DNA from: Desulfobacca acetoxidans DSM 11109
GTDB lineage: Bacteria > Desulfobacterota > Desulfobaccia > Desulfobaccales > Desulfobaccaceae
NCBI RefSeq assembly: GCF_000195295.1
Contig: NC_015388.1
Span: forward strand, 124,001 to 188,000
DNA: 64,000 bases
Reading direction: 5' to 3'
The first letter of the stretch is position 1; each line of letters begins with the position of its first letter. The notes under the pieces are model-generated. The model searched no databases and had not been told where the DNA came from. It saw only the letters and a program-made list of their open reading frames with translations. Below, piece by piece: positions 15,554 to 24,365 of this stretch. The position numbers were made by a program, and so were the translations under genes.

Positions 15554-16235
15554 AGCCGTCGGATTGGCCAAAGCCTTCCGGATGGGCTTTTCCAGGAACC
15601 GTGTCAGGCAAGTGCTGAGAGGTATAAATCTCTGTCTGGAACGTGGTGAAACCCTCGGTATCGTGGGAGACAGTGGCTCAGGCAAGAGCACTCTCTGCCT
15701 TATCTTGGCGGGTCTGTCAAATCCCGATAGGGGATGTCTCATGCTCGGAGGAACGAATGTCCGGGGTATGCGCGGAAGTCAACGAATGCGATTCCATCGG
15801 CGGGTGCAGATACTCTTCCAGCATCCCGAAACCGTGTTCGATCCGCTCCGGACGCTTCGTTACAGCTTGATCGAACCCCTCCGCACACATGGGCTGCCGG
15901 TTTCGGAAGAGATCATCGCCTTACAGCTCCGTCGTGTCGGCCTCGACACTGCGGTCCTGTCTCGCCGTCCGGCACAACTCAGCGGGGGAGAACTCCAGCG
16001 GTTGGCCATAGCACGAGCGCTGGTTCTACAACCGGAAGTCATAATTTTAGATGAACCCACCAGCATGCTCGATGCGATCACTCAGGCACGCATCATGCGC
16101 TTACTGGAAGACATCCGAGAAGCAAACGACATCTCCTATCTGTTTGTCAGCCACGATCTCCCTCTGGTCCGGTTGTTCAGCGACAGGGTGTGCCTGCTGC
16201 AGGAAGGCACGCTCGAATCGTTTGAACTCCGGTAA
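15543..16235 (+). CDS. ABC importer ATPase (DppF/NikE-like)
   Basis: A 230-residue ATPase with Walker A GDSGSGKST (42-50), signature LSGGE (146-150), Walker B VIILDEPT and the H-loop SHDLPLVRLFSD. It lacks the long C-terminal oligopeptide domain, as is typical for NikE-type second ATPases. It overlaps the fusion gene by 11 bp and closes the operon. With the ATPase half of the fusion it would form the heterodimeric motor for the binding-protein-dependent importer. Confidence 0.88.
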   Translation: MLLEAVGLAKAFRMGFSRNRVRQVLRGINLCLERGETLGIVGDSGSGKSTLCLILAGLSNPDRGCLMLGGTNVRGMRGSQRMRFHRRVQILFQHPETVFDPLRTLRYSLIEPLRTHGLPVSEEIIALQLRRVGLDTAVLSRRPAQLSGGELQRLAIARALVLQPEVIILDEPTSMLDAITQARIMRLLEDIREANDISYLFVSHDLPLVRLFSDRVCLLQEGTLESFELR

Positions 16236-16665
16236 ACGAGACCACCGACCTCATTCCACCCTCCCCACCGACATCCAACGGCGGATGCCCGGCGGGCGTC
16301 CTCCGGGATACGGACCGCGCCAGTTCGTCCGAATCGTTGAGACGTAGGTGTCGGAAGAGTCTTCATTAAATACCCGCCAATACTATCGGCCACCCACGAA
16401 CCATGAAAATGGTTTACCGGCAGCACGAAGCACTTCAGTTGTTTGGGGCGAATACAAGATTCGCCCCAAGCAACTTCTCCTCTCATATCATGAACTAGCC
16501 AAATACTAAATATTCCTAACTAATATTTCACTTTCTTCTTTCAAGAATCGAATATTATTCAAATTAATTTGATTTAAGTTAAACACCAACCGGGGATGAA
16601 GAGCATTCTCCTATCCCGGCGGCATATTCGGATTGGGGTACCAATTTGTGTAAAGGAGGTGAGGC
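16236..16665. other. Intergenic region with short repeats, no gene seen
   Basis: No coding frame with a ribosome-binding site is visible. The stretch carries a GGGGCGAAT/ATTCGCCCC hairpin (16445-16467) without a clear T-run, and copies of short dispersed repeats. ACCATGAAAATGG (about 16398) and ACTTCAGTTGTTTGGGGCG (about 16432) recur in diverged form near 19750 and 42380-42540. AT-rich sequence from 16500 could hold the promoter of the phosphatase gene. Confidence 0.5.
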
Positions 16666-16722
16666 ATGGAAGTATTGAATAATCTGATTTCTTCAAGTGC
16701 CATGAATTATTTAACCATTTGA
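16666..16722 (+). CDS. Possible 18-aa leader peptide upstream of the phosphatase
   Basis: A very short frame starting MEVLNNLISSS and ending NYLTI has a consensus Shine-Dalgarno (AAAGGAGGTG) six bases before its ATG and ends 18 bp before the phosphatase ATG, which has its own AAGGAG. It may be a translated upstream ORF that couples or regulates expression. The stretch TGTAAAGGAGGTG also precedes the RiPP-like peptide gene at 4061. No family is recognised. Confidence 0.35.
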   Translation: MEVLNNLISSSAMNYLTI

Positions 16723-16740
16723 TTATCGAAGGAGAAGACC

Positions 16741-18183
16741 ATGAAGTTACGAAAGATAAGTCCCCGTCTTGCCGCTCTCCTGGCAGTCCTGATTTTATTG
16801 CTGGCCGGCAGCGCGGCCCAGGCGGAGACGGCTAAAAATGTCATTTTAATGATTTCTGACGGTTGGGGCTACAATCAGGTCAAGGCCACCGACTACTACA
16901 ACGGCTCAGCGGCGGTTTTTGAGAACTTCAGCGTGCAGTATGGCATGAGTACCTACTCCATGGGCAAGATGCCCAAGACCGGTTTTCTTCCTCCCGGCAC
17001 TCCCATCAGCCCGGTAGGTTATGATACCAACAAGGCCTGGAGCGACTTCAACTACGTCAAATCCGGCTATACGGATTCGGCTTCGGCAGCCACGGCTATG
17101 GCCACGGGCGTCAAGATCTTTGATAATGTCCTCAATATGGATGTCTATGGCAATAAATTAAAGACAATTACCGAGTATGCCGCCGAACAGGGGAAGGCCA
17201 CCGGCGTCGTCACCTCGGTGGAAATCAGTCACGCCACCCCGGCGGGGATGTATGCCCATAACGTTTCCCGCAACAATTTCACCGAACTGGCCAACGAAAT
17301 GCTGGCTGGTCCGTTAAACGTCATCATGGGAGCCGGTAATCCCCGGTATGACAACAATGGCAATTATCTCTTTACCCCTAATTCCTATAAATATGTCGGC
17401 GGCGAGGACACCTGGAATGACTTGAGAACCGGCAGTCACACCAACAATTGGTCCTTGATCGAATCCGAGACCGCTTTTGAAGCTCTCGCCAGTGCGTCAG
17501 CCACCCCAGAGCGCGTGGTCGGTGTGGCGGAAGTCTATGAAACCCTGCAACAGTCCCGGAAACCAGCGCCCGGACCTAATGTTCTGTTAGATCCCGACGA
17601 TGACACGCCACTGAATGATTCGGTGCCGAGCCTGGCGCTCATGACCAAAGGGGCCCTGAATGTGCTGGATAACGATCCTGACGGTTTCTTCCTTATGATT
17701 GAGGGCGGTGCGGTAGATTGGGCCAACCATGCCAACCAATTGGGCCGCCTGATCCAGGAGCAGAGCGATTTTAACGACTCAGTGCAAGTGGTTGTCGACT
17801 GGGTACTGGCGAACGGTGGTTGGGACGAGAACCTGCTGATTGTCACTGGCGACCATGAGTGCGGATACCTCTGGGGTCCGACACCGGGGGTCTTCAATGA
17901 AGTGGTAGATAATGGTGCCGGTAACCTGCCAGGGGCTTATTTCAATTCCGGCAGTCATACCAACAGCATCATTCCGCTTTATGCCGAAGGCGCCGGCTCC
18001 GAATTGTTTGCTGGCTACGCCGATGAGCTGGATCTGGTCCGGGGATCATATCTGGACAATACTGAATTGTTCCAGGTCATGAAGGCCCAGGTAGTCCCGA
18101 CGCCACTGCCAGGGACCGTCTGGCTGATGGGATTTGGCCTGAGTGGATTGATTGTCTCTGGCCTGCGGAGATGGCAAATCTAA
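16741..18183 (+). CDS. Alkaline phosphatase with PEP-CTERM-like tail
   Basis: This 480-residue exported alkaline phosphatase hydrolyses phosphomonoesters. A signal peptide (LLAVLILLLAGSAAQA) is followed by metal and catalytic motifs of the PhoA superfamily: ISDGWG (Asp ligand), TDSASAATAMATG (nucleophilic Ser), ISHATPAG, EGGAVDWANHAN (Asp/His ligands), TGDHECG and GSHTN. The C-terminus PLPGTVWLMGFGLSGLIVSGLRRW has the PEP-CTERM layout: a Pro-rich motif, one transmembrane helix and basic residues. That suggests exosortase-dependent sorting or anchoring, though the canonical PEP triplet is replaced by PLPG. AAGGAG lies seven bases before the ATG. It is followed by a bidirectional terminator. 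Confidence 0.9.
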   Translation: MKLRKISPRLAALLAVLILLLAGSAAQAETAKNVILMISDGWGYNQVKATDYYNGSAAVFENFSVQYGMSTYSMGKMPKTGFLPPGTPISPVGYDTNKAWSDFNYVKSGYTDSASAATAMATGVKIFDNVLNMDVYGNKLKTITEYAAEQGKATGVVTSVEISHATPAGMYAHNVSRNNFTELANEMLAGPLNVIMGAGNPRYDNNGNYLFTPNSYKYVGGEDTWNDLRTGSHTNNWSLIESETAFEALASASATPERVVGVAEVYETLQQSRKPAPGPNVLLDPDDDTPLNDSVPSLALMTKGALNVLDNDPDGFFLMIEGGAVDWANHANQLGRLIQEQSDFNDSVQVVVDWVLANGGWDENLLIVTGDHECGYLWGPTPGVFNEVVDNGAGNLPGAYFNSGSHTNSIIPLYAEGAGSELFAGYADELDLVRGSYLDNTELFQVMKAQVVPTPLPGTVWLMGFGLSGLIVSGLRRWQI

Positions 18184-18191
18184 TCATCACT

Positions 18192-18294
18192 TTTTGTATG
18201 AAAACAGTGAGCCGTGGGCGGGGAGCCGAAAATGCATGATTGTGAGCAGCTACCACGGTTCTATTTTCATATTTCGTCGTGATTTTCAAACATG
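18192..18294 (-). repeat. Dispersed repeat copy (reverse orientation)
   Basis: The right end (CTGTTTTCATACAA on the minus strand) and the left end (CATGTTT...CACGACGAAATATGAAAATAGAACCG on the minus strand, broken here) match the family best seen at 37704-37825. It lies between the phosphatase stop and the terminator. Confidence 0.65.
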
Positions 18295-18309
18295 ATGACT
18301 CTGTATGCA

Positions 18310-18343
18310 GACAGGACCAGGGAGGGACCTGTCTTTATTTTTT
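18310..18343. terminator. Terminator at a convergent gene junction
   Basis: GACAGG (18310-18315) pairs with CCTGTC (18328-18333), followed on the plus strand by TTTATTTTTT. It terminates the phosphatase transcript. The T-run includes the stop codon of the minus-strand rubredoxin-like gene. Confidence 0.65.
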
Positions 18344-18466
18344 GCTTTTATCAGGCGGTGGTGAGGTTTTGACCAGGCAGTTGGACTCGCCGCATTTCTG
18401 GCATTTTTTGGGTTTGCAACGGGTATCAACGGTAGCGCCGCATTTCTCGCACGTGAAGATTGCCAT
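18335..18466 (-). CDS. RCKP-type rubredoxin-like small zinc/iron protein
   Basis: This 43-residue protein contains FTCEKCG and then RCKPKKCQKCGESNC, the hallmark RCKP rubredoxin-like knuckle with two CxxC pairs for zinc or iron. The ATG at 18466 has GGAGGA seven to eight bases upstream and lies 24 bp after the hemW stop, so the two are probably co-transcribed. Its function is not established; relatives are widespread in Desulfobacterota. Confidence 0.75.
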   Translation of the reverse strand: MAIFTCEKCGATVDTRCKPKKCQKCGESNCLVKTSPPPDKSKK

Positions 18467-18490
18467 AACGTCCTCCAGATAATGCTCAAA

Positions 18491-19738
18491 TTAAAAACTT
18501 AAAAGCAAGGCCAGGCTGTCGGCCACCAGAAAACCCTGGCGGGTAGGGAGAACCCGCCCTTGATACACCCGCACCAGACCTGCCCGACAGAGTCCTGACA
18601 ACGCTTCTTCCGCCTCAAGAGAGGTGAAGAACGTTAGCAGGGCGCCATTTTTGGTTCTCAGTCCCAGGTAAATCGCCTCCAGACGCCGCTGCTCAACCGT
18701 TAACTCCTCCCTGCCATCCAGGGGGGGCTTCCCCGCTGCCAACGCCTGGCAATACTCTGCCACGGAACGATAATTCCAGAAACGCAGACGGCCGTCGAAG
18801 GAATGGGCCGCCGGGCCGAGTCCAAGGTAAGGGGTATGCCGCCAGTATTTGCTGTTATGGCGGGAGATACAGGGTTCATTCCGGGCAAAATTGGAGATTT
18901 CGTAATGTAGATAGCCTTGTTCTTCCAGATACTGCGAAGTAAGAAGAAAAAAATCCCTTTGTTGCTCTTCCGGCAATGGCTTTATGAGTCCTTGAGCCCG
19001 TTTGGCCGCCAAGGGCGTATTTTCCTCAATAGTCAACTGATAGCAGGAGAGATGTTCGGGCTGAAAGACCAGGATGCTGTCGAGCGTTGCCAGCCAGTTG
19101 TCTTTTGTCTGGCCTGGCAAGCCATACATGAGGTCAACCCCGAGGTTCTCGAACCCCGCCTCCCGGGCCAAAGACAGCGCCTGGCGGGCTTGGAGGGCGT
19201 CGTGCCGCCGACTCAGAAAACGCAGCTCGGCATCCAGGAGCGACTGCACTCCCAGGCTGAGGCGGTTGACTCCCAACCTGCCCCAGAGATGGAGTCTGTC
19301 TGCGGTCACATCATCGGGGTTGGCCTCGAGAGTAATTTCAGCGTCCTTAGTAAAAACGAAGCCCTGCCGGATGAGATCGAAGACCGTGCTTATCTCGTCT
19401 TGACCGAGACAACTCGGAGTGCCGCCCCCCAGATAGAAGGTATCGAACTGGCTGCAACCGAAGGCTCTGGCATCGTGTCCTGGTCCTACAGCAGGAAGGA
19501 TGTTGGTACCAGCCCTGCTCCGGCGCCAAACAGGTTTACGGTTGAGAAGATCAATCTCCTTTTCGAGGGCCTGCAGCCAGGCGAATACCAGCGAATCATC
19601 GGTAATCGAATAGAAATCGCAATAAGGACATTTTGTCTGACAAAAAGGAACATGGAGATAAAGGCCGGGAAGCTCCGGACGGATTACCGGAGGTTCAGAC
19701 ATTGGGTTTATGGAGCGCCGTATCTCACTCATTGCCAT
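18491..19738 (-). CDS. hemW: HemW-like radical SAM heme chaperone
   Basis: This 415-residue protein of the HemN/HemW family has YLHVPFCQTKCPYCDF (Cys33, Cys37, Cys40, radical SAM cluster), YLGGGTPS, EANPDD, RLSLGVQS and GVDLMYGLPGQT, followed by the HemN C-terminal domain. HemW is now seen as a heme chaperone and not a coproporphyrinogen oxidase; the short N-terminus agrees with that subgroup. It is somewhat longer than usual because of an insertion around residues 70-96 (RRSRAGTNILPAVGPGHDA). The start could also be Met13 (MSEPP). Confidence 0.85.
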   Translation of the reverse strand: MAMSEIRRSINPMSEPPVIRPELPGLYLHVPFCQTKCPYCDFYSITDDSLVFAWLQALEKEIDLLNRKPVWRRSRAGTNILPAVGPGHDARAFGCSQFDTFYLGGGTPSCLGQDEISTVFDLIRQGFVFTKDAEITLEANPDDVTADRLHLWGRLGVNRLSLGVQSLLDAELRFLSRRHDALQARQALSLAREAGFENLGVDLMYGLPGQTKDNWLATLDSILVFQPEHLSCYQLTIEENTPLAAKRAQGLIKPLPEEQQRDFFLLTSQYLEEQGYLHYEISNFARNEPCISRHNSKYWRHTPYLGLGPAAHSFDGRLRFWNYRSVAEYCQALAAGKPPLDGREELTVEQRRLEAIYLGLRTKNGALLTFFTSLEAEEALSGLCRAGLVRVYQGRVLPTRQGFLVADSLALLLSF

Positions 19739-19827
19739 TGCCTATCGGCCACCTGCAATCCATGAAAATCGCCTCTTGAGGGGGTAGGCTTTCTCTCCTT
19801 TATAGAATTTAATGTAGACCCTCGGCC

Positions 19828-20343
19828 CTATCTGGACCAATAGACGCGGACAAACTTATTCATATGGGACCAACGGAAATCCAGGTCTCCCTTATAAGCT
19901 CGGTAAACCGCTTTCCCCAGCCTCTGGGCCAGTTTTTCGGTGGTGGTCTCCACGATCAGCCGATCGCCATCTTCAGGGATTATCTGAATCACCCGATCCA
20001 GGGGGCTCTTCGTGGCCACCCGTTCAGCCTCGCGGTTCAGCAACATCAAGATTTCGTCTTTATGTTCCGCCAGAAACGCTCCTTCCAGAGTCAGGACGCC
20101 TTCGTAGTAATGGTCCTGCACCTTTTGGCAGCCCGGGCAGGTCACCCGATTGGTAGTTTCTTCCTGAAAATGCCGCCGGTAGAGCTCTTCATCGAAAAAC
20201 CAGCGTTTATTCTGATAAATTGCTTTGCAGGTAGTGCAGATGGCTATCGCCTGGCGGCCGCCCCAGGGGAGATAAGGGTCATCTACCTTGCCGAATTTTT
20301 TGCCTTTTTCTCCGCTCCATTTACGTTCTTTATATTTTTCCAT
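19828..20343 (-). CDS. BCAM0308-family zinc-binding protein
   Basis: A 171-residue protein beginning MEKYKERKWSGEKG, with DPYLPWGGRQAIAICTTCKAIYQNKRWFF and VTCPGCQKV: two CxxC pairs that form a zinc ribbon as in BCAM0308-family proteins. Start 20343 is chosen because AAGGAG lies seven bases before it; the frame is open 25 codons further upstream. The family function is unknown. A role in nucleic-acid or metal handling is possible but unsupported here. Confidence 0.75.
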   Translation of the reverse strand: MEKYKERKWSGEKGKKFGKVDDPYLPWGGRQAIAICTTCKAIYQNKRWFFDEELYRRHFQEETTNRVTCPGCQKVQDHYYEGVLTLEGAFLAEHKDEILMLLNREAERVATKSPLDRVIQIIPEDGDRLIVETTTEKLAQRLGKAVYRAYKGDLDFRWSHMNKFVRVYWSR

Positions 20344-20480
20344 GGGACGTCTCCTTGATCGGTTGATTTCCTTAACTACCTTTACATTAAAGGTATTGTT
20401 TCTGCTGTCCGGAATCAACCCGGAAAAAAACCTTTCGTTGATTTGTTGTGCAATTTATCATCAAGACACCTTTTTCCACT

Positions 20481-22562
20481 TTAATCCTTTGTCCTGGTAG
20501 CCAACAAATTATCCAATCCGCCGGCGCTGAACACCGGCGCCTGACAGGTCTGGCCGTGGCAGACAAAAGCGGTCGGCCTGCCGTCTATCCGATCATAATG
20601 CCGGGCCGCAGGGACAATTTCCAGGAGCGCCTCACAGCTCTCGGGGTCTTTGACTACCAGGCGGCGGTGAGGCAGATAATGACGGTATACCACCGCGAGC
20701 ATCTCCGCCAGCGCTGGCTCGGTGGGGTTTCCCACCAAGGTGATGGCGAGGGTTGGAGCCAGAAAATCTTCGGTAGCCGCGGCCAGATGCGACAATCCCC
20801 GCGGATTTTCCATCATCAAGGTCTGTAGCCGGGTCAGGGTTTCTTGGGCACGCAGGAAGTAATCCGGATTGTCGGTGAATCGGTGCAGTCGGATGAGATT
20901 GTGCACCATGACCGAGTTGCCCGACGGGATTGCCAGGTCAAAGAAATTTTTCGGCCGCACCAGAAGCTTTTCGTGGTCCACCGGCGTGGAAAAATACCCA
21001 CCCGCCTCCCGATCGTAGAAAGAGGTTTCGACTTCCTTACTCAATCGCACGGCGGCCGCGAGCCAGGCCGGAGAAAAGTCGGTCTCGTAAAGATCCAGCA
21101 AGGCGGCGATAAAAAAGGCAAAGTCGTCTAAAAAGGCGCTCCCCTGTCTATCCGTCGCTGCCCAGATCCTCAGCAGTCTCCCTGCTTGGGCCTCCCGGCC
21201 CAGGATAAACTGCGCCGCGGTGATTGCGGCCCCGCGGTAGGTTCGATTATCCAGGACCTGGCTACCGTATGCCAGGGCCGAAATCATCAGGGCGTTCCAG
21301 GCCGTGATGATTTTCTCATCCCGGTGTGGCCGCACCCGCTGTTCCCGCCCCTGCCATAACCGGCGCCGTGCCTCTGTTAGGACGTGGCGCATCTCATCCA
21401 TATTGAGAGAAAACTGCTCCGCCAACTGAGCTTCGTTCTGGGGCCGGTGCAGGACGCTGGCCCCGTGCTCGAAATTTCCCTCTTGAGTCACCCCGAAGGC
21501 CGCGCAGATCAGAGGCGCCCGCTGAGCACCCGCCACCTCAGCAATCTGCTCCGGCGTCCAGACAAAGAACCTGCCCTCAACCCCCTCGCTGTCCGCATCC
21601 TGGGCGGCATAGAAGACCCCTTCGGGTGCGGTCATCTCCGCCAGGACATAATCCAGGGTCTGCTGCGCCACCTGGGCCAGGAAGACGTCGCCAGTGATCT
21701 GGTAGGCCTCCAGATAACGCCGAGCCAACTGCGCATTATCATAAAGCATCTTCTCGAAATGCGGGATGAGCCAGACGTCATCGACGCTGTAACGGTGGAA
21801 CCCTCCCCGTAGCTGGTCGTAGAGACCGCCGCGAGCCATTTTCTGCAATGTTAGAGAGAGGCTCTGTAAAACCTTGGGCTGTCCGGTGCGATGGTAGTGA
21901 CAGGCCCAGAAGCCTAAGTCCTGGGACGGCGGGAACTTGGGTGCACCACGAAAACCGCCGTTTCCCTCGTCAAAGTCGGCTAGGTTGTGCTCAATCAGTT
22001 GATCTAGCGCCGCCAGGCTAGGCGCCTGGCCGGAAGCCGGCGTCAGGGCCAGAATCCGCATATTCTGTTCCAACGTCGCAATTACGTTATGTATGTTCGA
22101 TTTCTTATTTTTATAGGAGTCGTGCAAGGCCTGCAGGAGACGGGGAAATCCCGGCAGTCCACCCCGGTCGATCGGCGGAAAATAGGTCCCCCCATAAAAG
22201 GGTTTGAGCTCGGGAGTCAAAAAGACCGTTAGGGGCCAGCCACCCCGCCCGGTTATCATCTGCACGGCATGCATATAGATGTCGTCAAGATCCGGCCGTT
22301 CCTCCCGATCGACCTTGATGTTTATAAACCATTCGTTCATCAGCCTGGCAATCTCGGGGTCTTCGAAACATTCATGGGCCATAACATGACACCAATGACA
22401 GGTGGAGTAGCCGATACTCAGGAGGATAGGCCGGTCCTCGAGGTGGGCCTTCTCTAACGCCTCCGGCCCCCAAGGATGCCAGTCCACCAGATTATAAGCG
22501 TGTTGTCGGAGATACGGGCTGGTTTCATACAGCAGCCGATTTGGCCGGGCATTGGAGTGCAT
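20481..22562 (-). CDS. DUF255 thioredoxin-fold protein (YyaL/SPATA20-like)
   Basis: This 693-residue protein starts with NRLLYETSPYLRQHAYNLVDWHPWGPEAL and has a thioredoxin-like CHWC motif (Cys55, Cys58) in GYSTCHWCHVMAHECFEDPEIA, then an alpha/alpha barrel resembling N-acylglucosamine 2-epimerase. This is the complete architecture of the conserved YyaL family. Its biochemical role is not settled. Start 22562 has GAGAAAGG seven bases upstream; the in-frame ATG at 22583 overlaps the upstream stop (ATGA) and could also be used. Confidence 0.88.
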   Translation of the reverse strand: MHSNARPNRLLYETSPYLRQHAYNLVDWHPWGPEALEKAHLEDRPILLSIGYSTCHWCHVMAHECFEDPEIARLMNEWFINIKVDREERPDLDDIYMHAVQMITGRGGWPLTVFLTPELKPFYGGTYFPPIDRGGLPGFPRLLQALHDSYKNKKSNIHNVIATLEQNMRILALTPASGQAPSLAALDQLIEHNLADFDEGNGGFRGAPKFPPSQDLGFWACHYHRTGQPKVLQSLSLTLQKMARGGLYDQLRGGFHRYSVDDVWLIPHFEKMLYDNAQLARRYLEAYQITGDVFLAQVAQQTLDYVLAEMTAPEGVFYAAQDADSEGVEGRFFVWTPEQIAEVAGAQRAPLICAAFGVTQEGNFEHGASVLHRPQNEAQLAEQFSLNMDEMRHVLTEARRRLWQGREQRVRPHRDEKIITAWNALMISALAYGSQVLDNRTYRGAAITAAQFILGREAQAGRLLRIWAATDRQGSAFLDDFAFFIAALLDLYETDFSPAWLAAAVRLSKEVETSFYDREAGGYFSTPVDHEKLLVRPKNFFDLAIPSGNSVMVHNLIRLHRFTDNPDYFLRAQETLTRLQTLMMENPRGLSHLAAATEDFLAPTLAITLVGNPTEPALAEMLAVVYRHYLPHRRLVVKDPESCEALLEIVPAARHYDRIDGRPTAFVCHGQTCQAPVFSAGGLDNLLATRTKD

Positions 22563-22579
22563 AGAAAAACCTTTCTCCT

Positions 22580-23548
22580 TCATAAACTGAGTATTGCTTT
22601 CAATTCCTGCCGCTGGGATAGTTCCTGAAGATGGTGCAGCAGCCGTCTCAACTGCGCTTGATTCTGAAAACGCACTTCGAGGCGAAAGGAGGAGCTCTCG
22701 AAAGCCGGCGGCGGAATCAGGCGTACTTCGGGGTGATGATAGAGGCCGAGGGCCTTGAGATGATCATCGAATTGCTGCTGCGCCCGGCTGGCGCGGGGGA
22801 AGCACCATTGGCGGAATCTATGGATTATGCGGTTGATCTTCTCCGGTGCACTAAGAGAGGCATCCTGAAGAAGGCTCTGGAGTTCGGGGTGTTCAAGCCA
22901 GAAAGCCGGTGAACTGCCGTGGCGACGGCTCAAGGTCGTCAAAAATTCTACTATTTCGAGCTGGCTGCTGTGACTGAACGCGAGGCCATGCAACAGGGGC
23001 AATAAGGCGGCCCGATCCAAGGCGGTCCACTGGCTCAGCAGTGCCGCCGCCTCTACCACCAACCGGCGCTGAGCGACCAGATCCTGGTAGGCGGCCTCCA
23101 GAGATAGGAGTGAACGATATTTTCCCAAGTGCTTAGGGGAAGGCGGCAGACCCAACGGCGGCAGATAGATCCGGCAGACTGTGTCGGAATCGAAGTGCTG
23201 CAGCAGTCGGTCGATCATCCGGGCGGCCTCCAGGGGATTAAAACCGCGCCCCAGATAGTTGTCATGCAGGGAGGCCAGGAGGCACCGGACATCCGGCGTA
23301 TCGGCCGGCCAGACCAACGCCGGGAAAGTCGGCCAGCCCAATTCCGCCAGTACCATAACCCGCTGGTAACCGCAGATAATCTGTCTAGAACCGTTGGGGA
23401 GCTGGCGCAGGAGCGGCGGCGACAAGAGTCCCAGGGTCTGCAACGAGTCCCGCAGCGGCCGCAGATCGAAACCGCAACTTACCACAAAGGTATGATCGGT
23501 GCAATCTACTGAGTCGAGTTCGACAGTTTTCGGCTCGATATTAAACAT
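22580..23548 (-). CDS. ParB N-terminal domain-like protein
   Basis: This 322-residue protein has a ParB/sulfiredoxin-like N-terminal fold: LRPLRDSLQTLGLLSPPLLRQLPNGSRQIICGYQRV, with the GYQR in place of the usual GERR. It is followed by ASLHDNYLGRGFNPLEAARMI (ParB box-like helix) and a helical C-terminus. No Walker-type ParA partner is nearby, so it is probably not a chromosome-partition ParB. GTG 23560 would extend it by four residues, but ATG 23548 overlaps the MlaE-like stop and is a better coupled start. Confidence 0.7.
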   Translation of the reverse strand: MFNIEPKTVELDSVDCTDHTFVVSCGFDLRPLRDSLQTLGLLSPPLLRQLPNGSRQIICGYQRVMVLAELGWPTFPALVWPADTPDVRCLLASLHDNYLGRGFNPLEAARMIDRLLQHFDSDTVCRIYLPPLGLPPSPKHLGKYRSLLSLEAAYQDLVAQRRLVVEAAALLSQWTALDRAALLPLLHGLAFSHSSQLEIVEFLTTLSRRHGSSPAFWLEHPELQSLLQDASLSAPEKINRIIHRFRQWCFPRASRAQQQFDDHLKALGLYHHPEVRLIPPPAFESSSFRLEVRFQNQAQLRRLLHHLQELSQRQELKAILSL

Positions 23549-24365
23549 TGTACAAAACACTTAAAGCGGTGTTAATGAGGCCCAGAAAGAGGAGGCTGAT
23601 CACTGCGCCCCGGGAGGTTTGGGCGACAATGCTTTCCCAATGATCTGCTGTCTGCAGACCGTGATAAATCGCTACCACGCCGATAAACATCCCGAACAAT
23701 ACGACCTTGGCAAAGTTCAAAACCAGGTCTGGCCATCCCAGGGCGTTAACGAATGAGAGCCAGAAGACTCCCCAGTACATGTCGGCAAAAATCTGACTGA
23801 ACAGAAAACCGCCCCAGACGGCGCACACCACAAAGATAAAATACAAGGTAATCAGAGAAATGACCAACCCCCAAAAACGCGGCCCACCGATGACAATTTC
23901 CGGCTCCAGTCCCATCAGTTCCAAGGCCTCGATCTCGCGTTCCAGCACCATGCCGCCGATCTCGACGATCATCGCGGCACCGGAGCGCAGGAGGACAAGC
24001 AGGGCGGTCAGGACAGGACCCAACTCCCGAATGACAATGATCACCAACAAGTTGCCGACAAATTGTTCTCCCCCGATTTTCGCCAGTTGGGCCGAGGCAT
24101 AGACGATAATAGCCAGTCCGAGCAGCATGCCGGTAAGGGCCACGATTGGCCAGCCGCGGCCGCCGATGAGATAAATCTGCCGGGCAAACTCGCGCCGTAT
24201 CAGCCGGTATCTTGTCATGCCAACAAGGCCGAGGGTCAGCAACCGATAAAAAAGGCCAAAGATGTTGGCCAGGGATGCCAAACCGCCGATCGCGGCGGCC
24301 CCTAAGGCACCCAGAAAACGGAATTGGCCCCACGCCTTATTCAGATCCGGCTTCGGAAAGTTCAT
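23541..24365 (-). CDS. MlaE/YrbE-family ABC permease
   Basis: A 274-residue integral membrane protein with MlaE-family features: GLFYRLLTLGLVGMTRYRLIRREFARQIYLIGGRGWPIVALTGMLLGL, then VIRELGPVLTALLVLLRSGAAMIVEIGGMVLEREIEALELMGL. MlaE is the permease of intermembrane phospholipid transporters and normally neighbours MlaF (ATPase) and MlaD (MCE), neither of which is seen here. Start ATG 24365 lies inside the end of the upstream kinase-like gene; the frame is open to 24449. Confidence 0.8.
   Translation of the reverse strand: MNFPKPDLNKAWGQFRFLGALGAAAIGGLASLANIFGLFYRLLTLGLVGMTRYRLIRREFARQIYLIGGRGWPIVALTGMLLGLAIIVYASAQLAKIGGEQFVGNLLVIIVIRELGPVLTALLVLLRSGAAMIVEIGGMVLEREIEALELMGLEPEIVIGGPRFWGLVISLITLYFIFVVCAVWGGFLFSQIFADMYWGVFWLSFVNALGWPDLVLNFAKVVLFGMFIGVVAIYHGLQTADHWESIVAQTSRGAVISLLFLGLINTALSVLYNV

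Noticed and set aside
18279-18489. Two longer ORFs (both strands) over the small rubredoxin-like gene
   Set aside because: Neither has an RBS or motif, whereas the minus-strand 43-codon frame has GGAGGA and the RCKP cysteine pattern.
23746-24333. 195-codon alternate frame in the MlaE-like gene
   Set aside because: Same strand but a different frame; composition (Arg/His-rich) is typical of an out-of-frame read. The MlaE frame has helices and family motifs.
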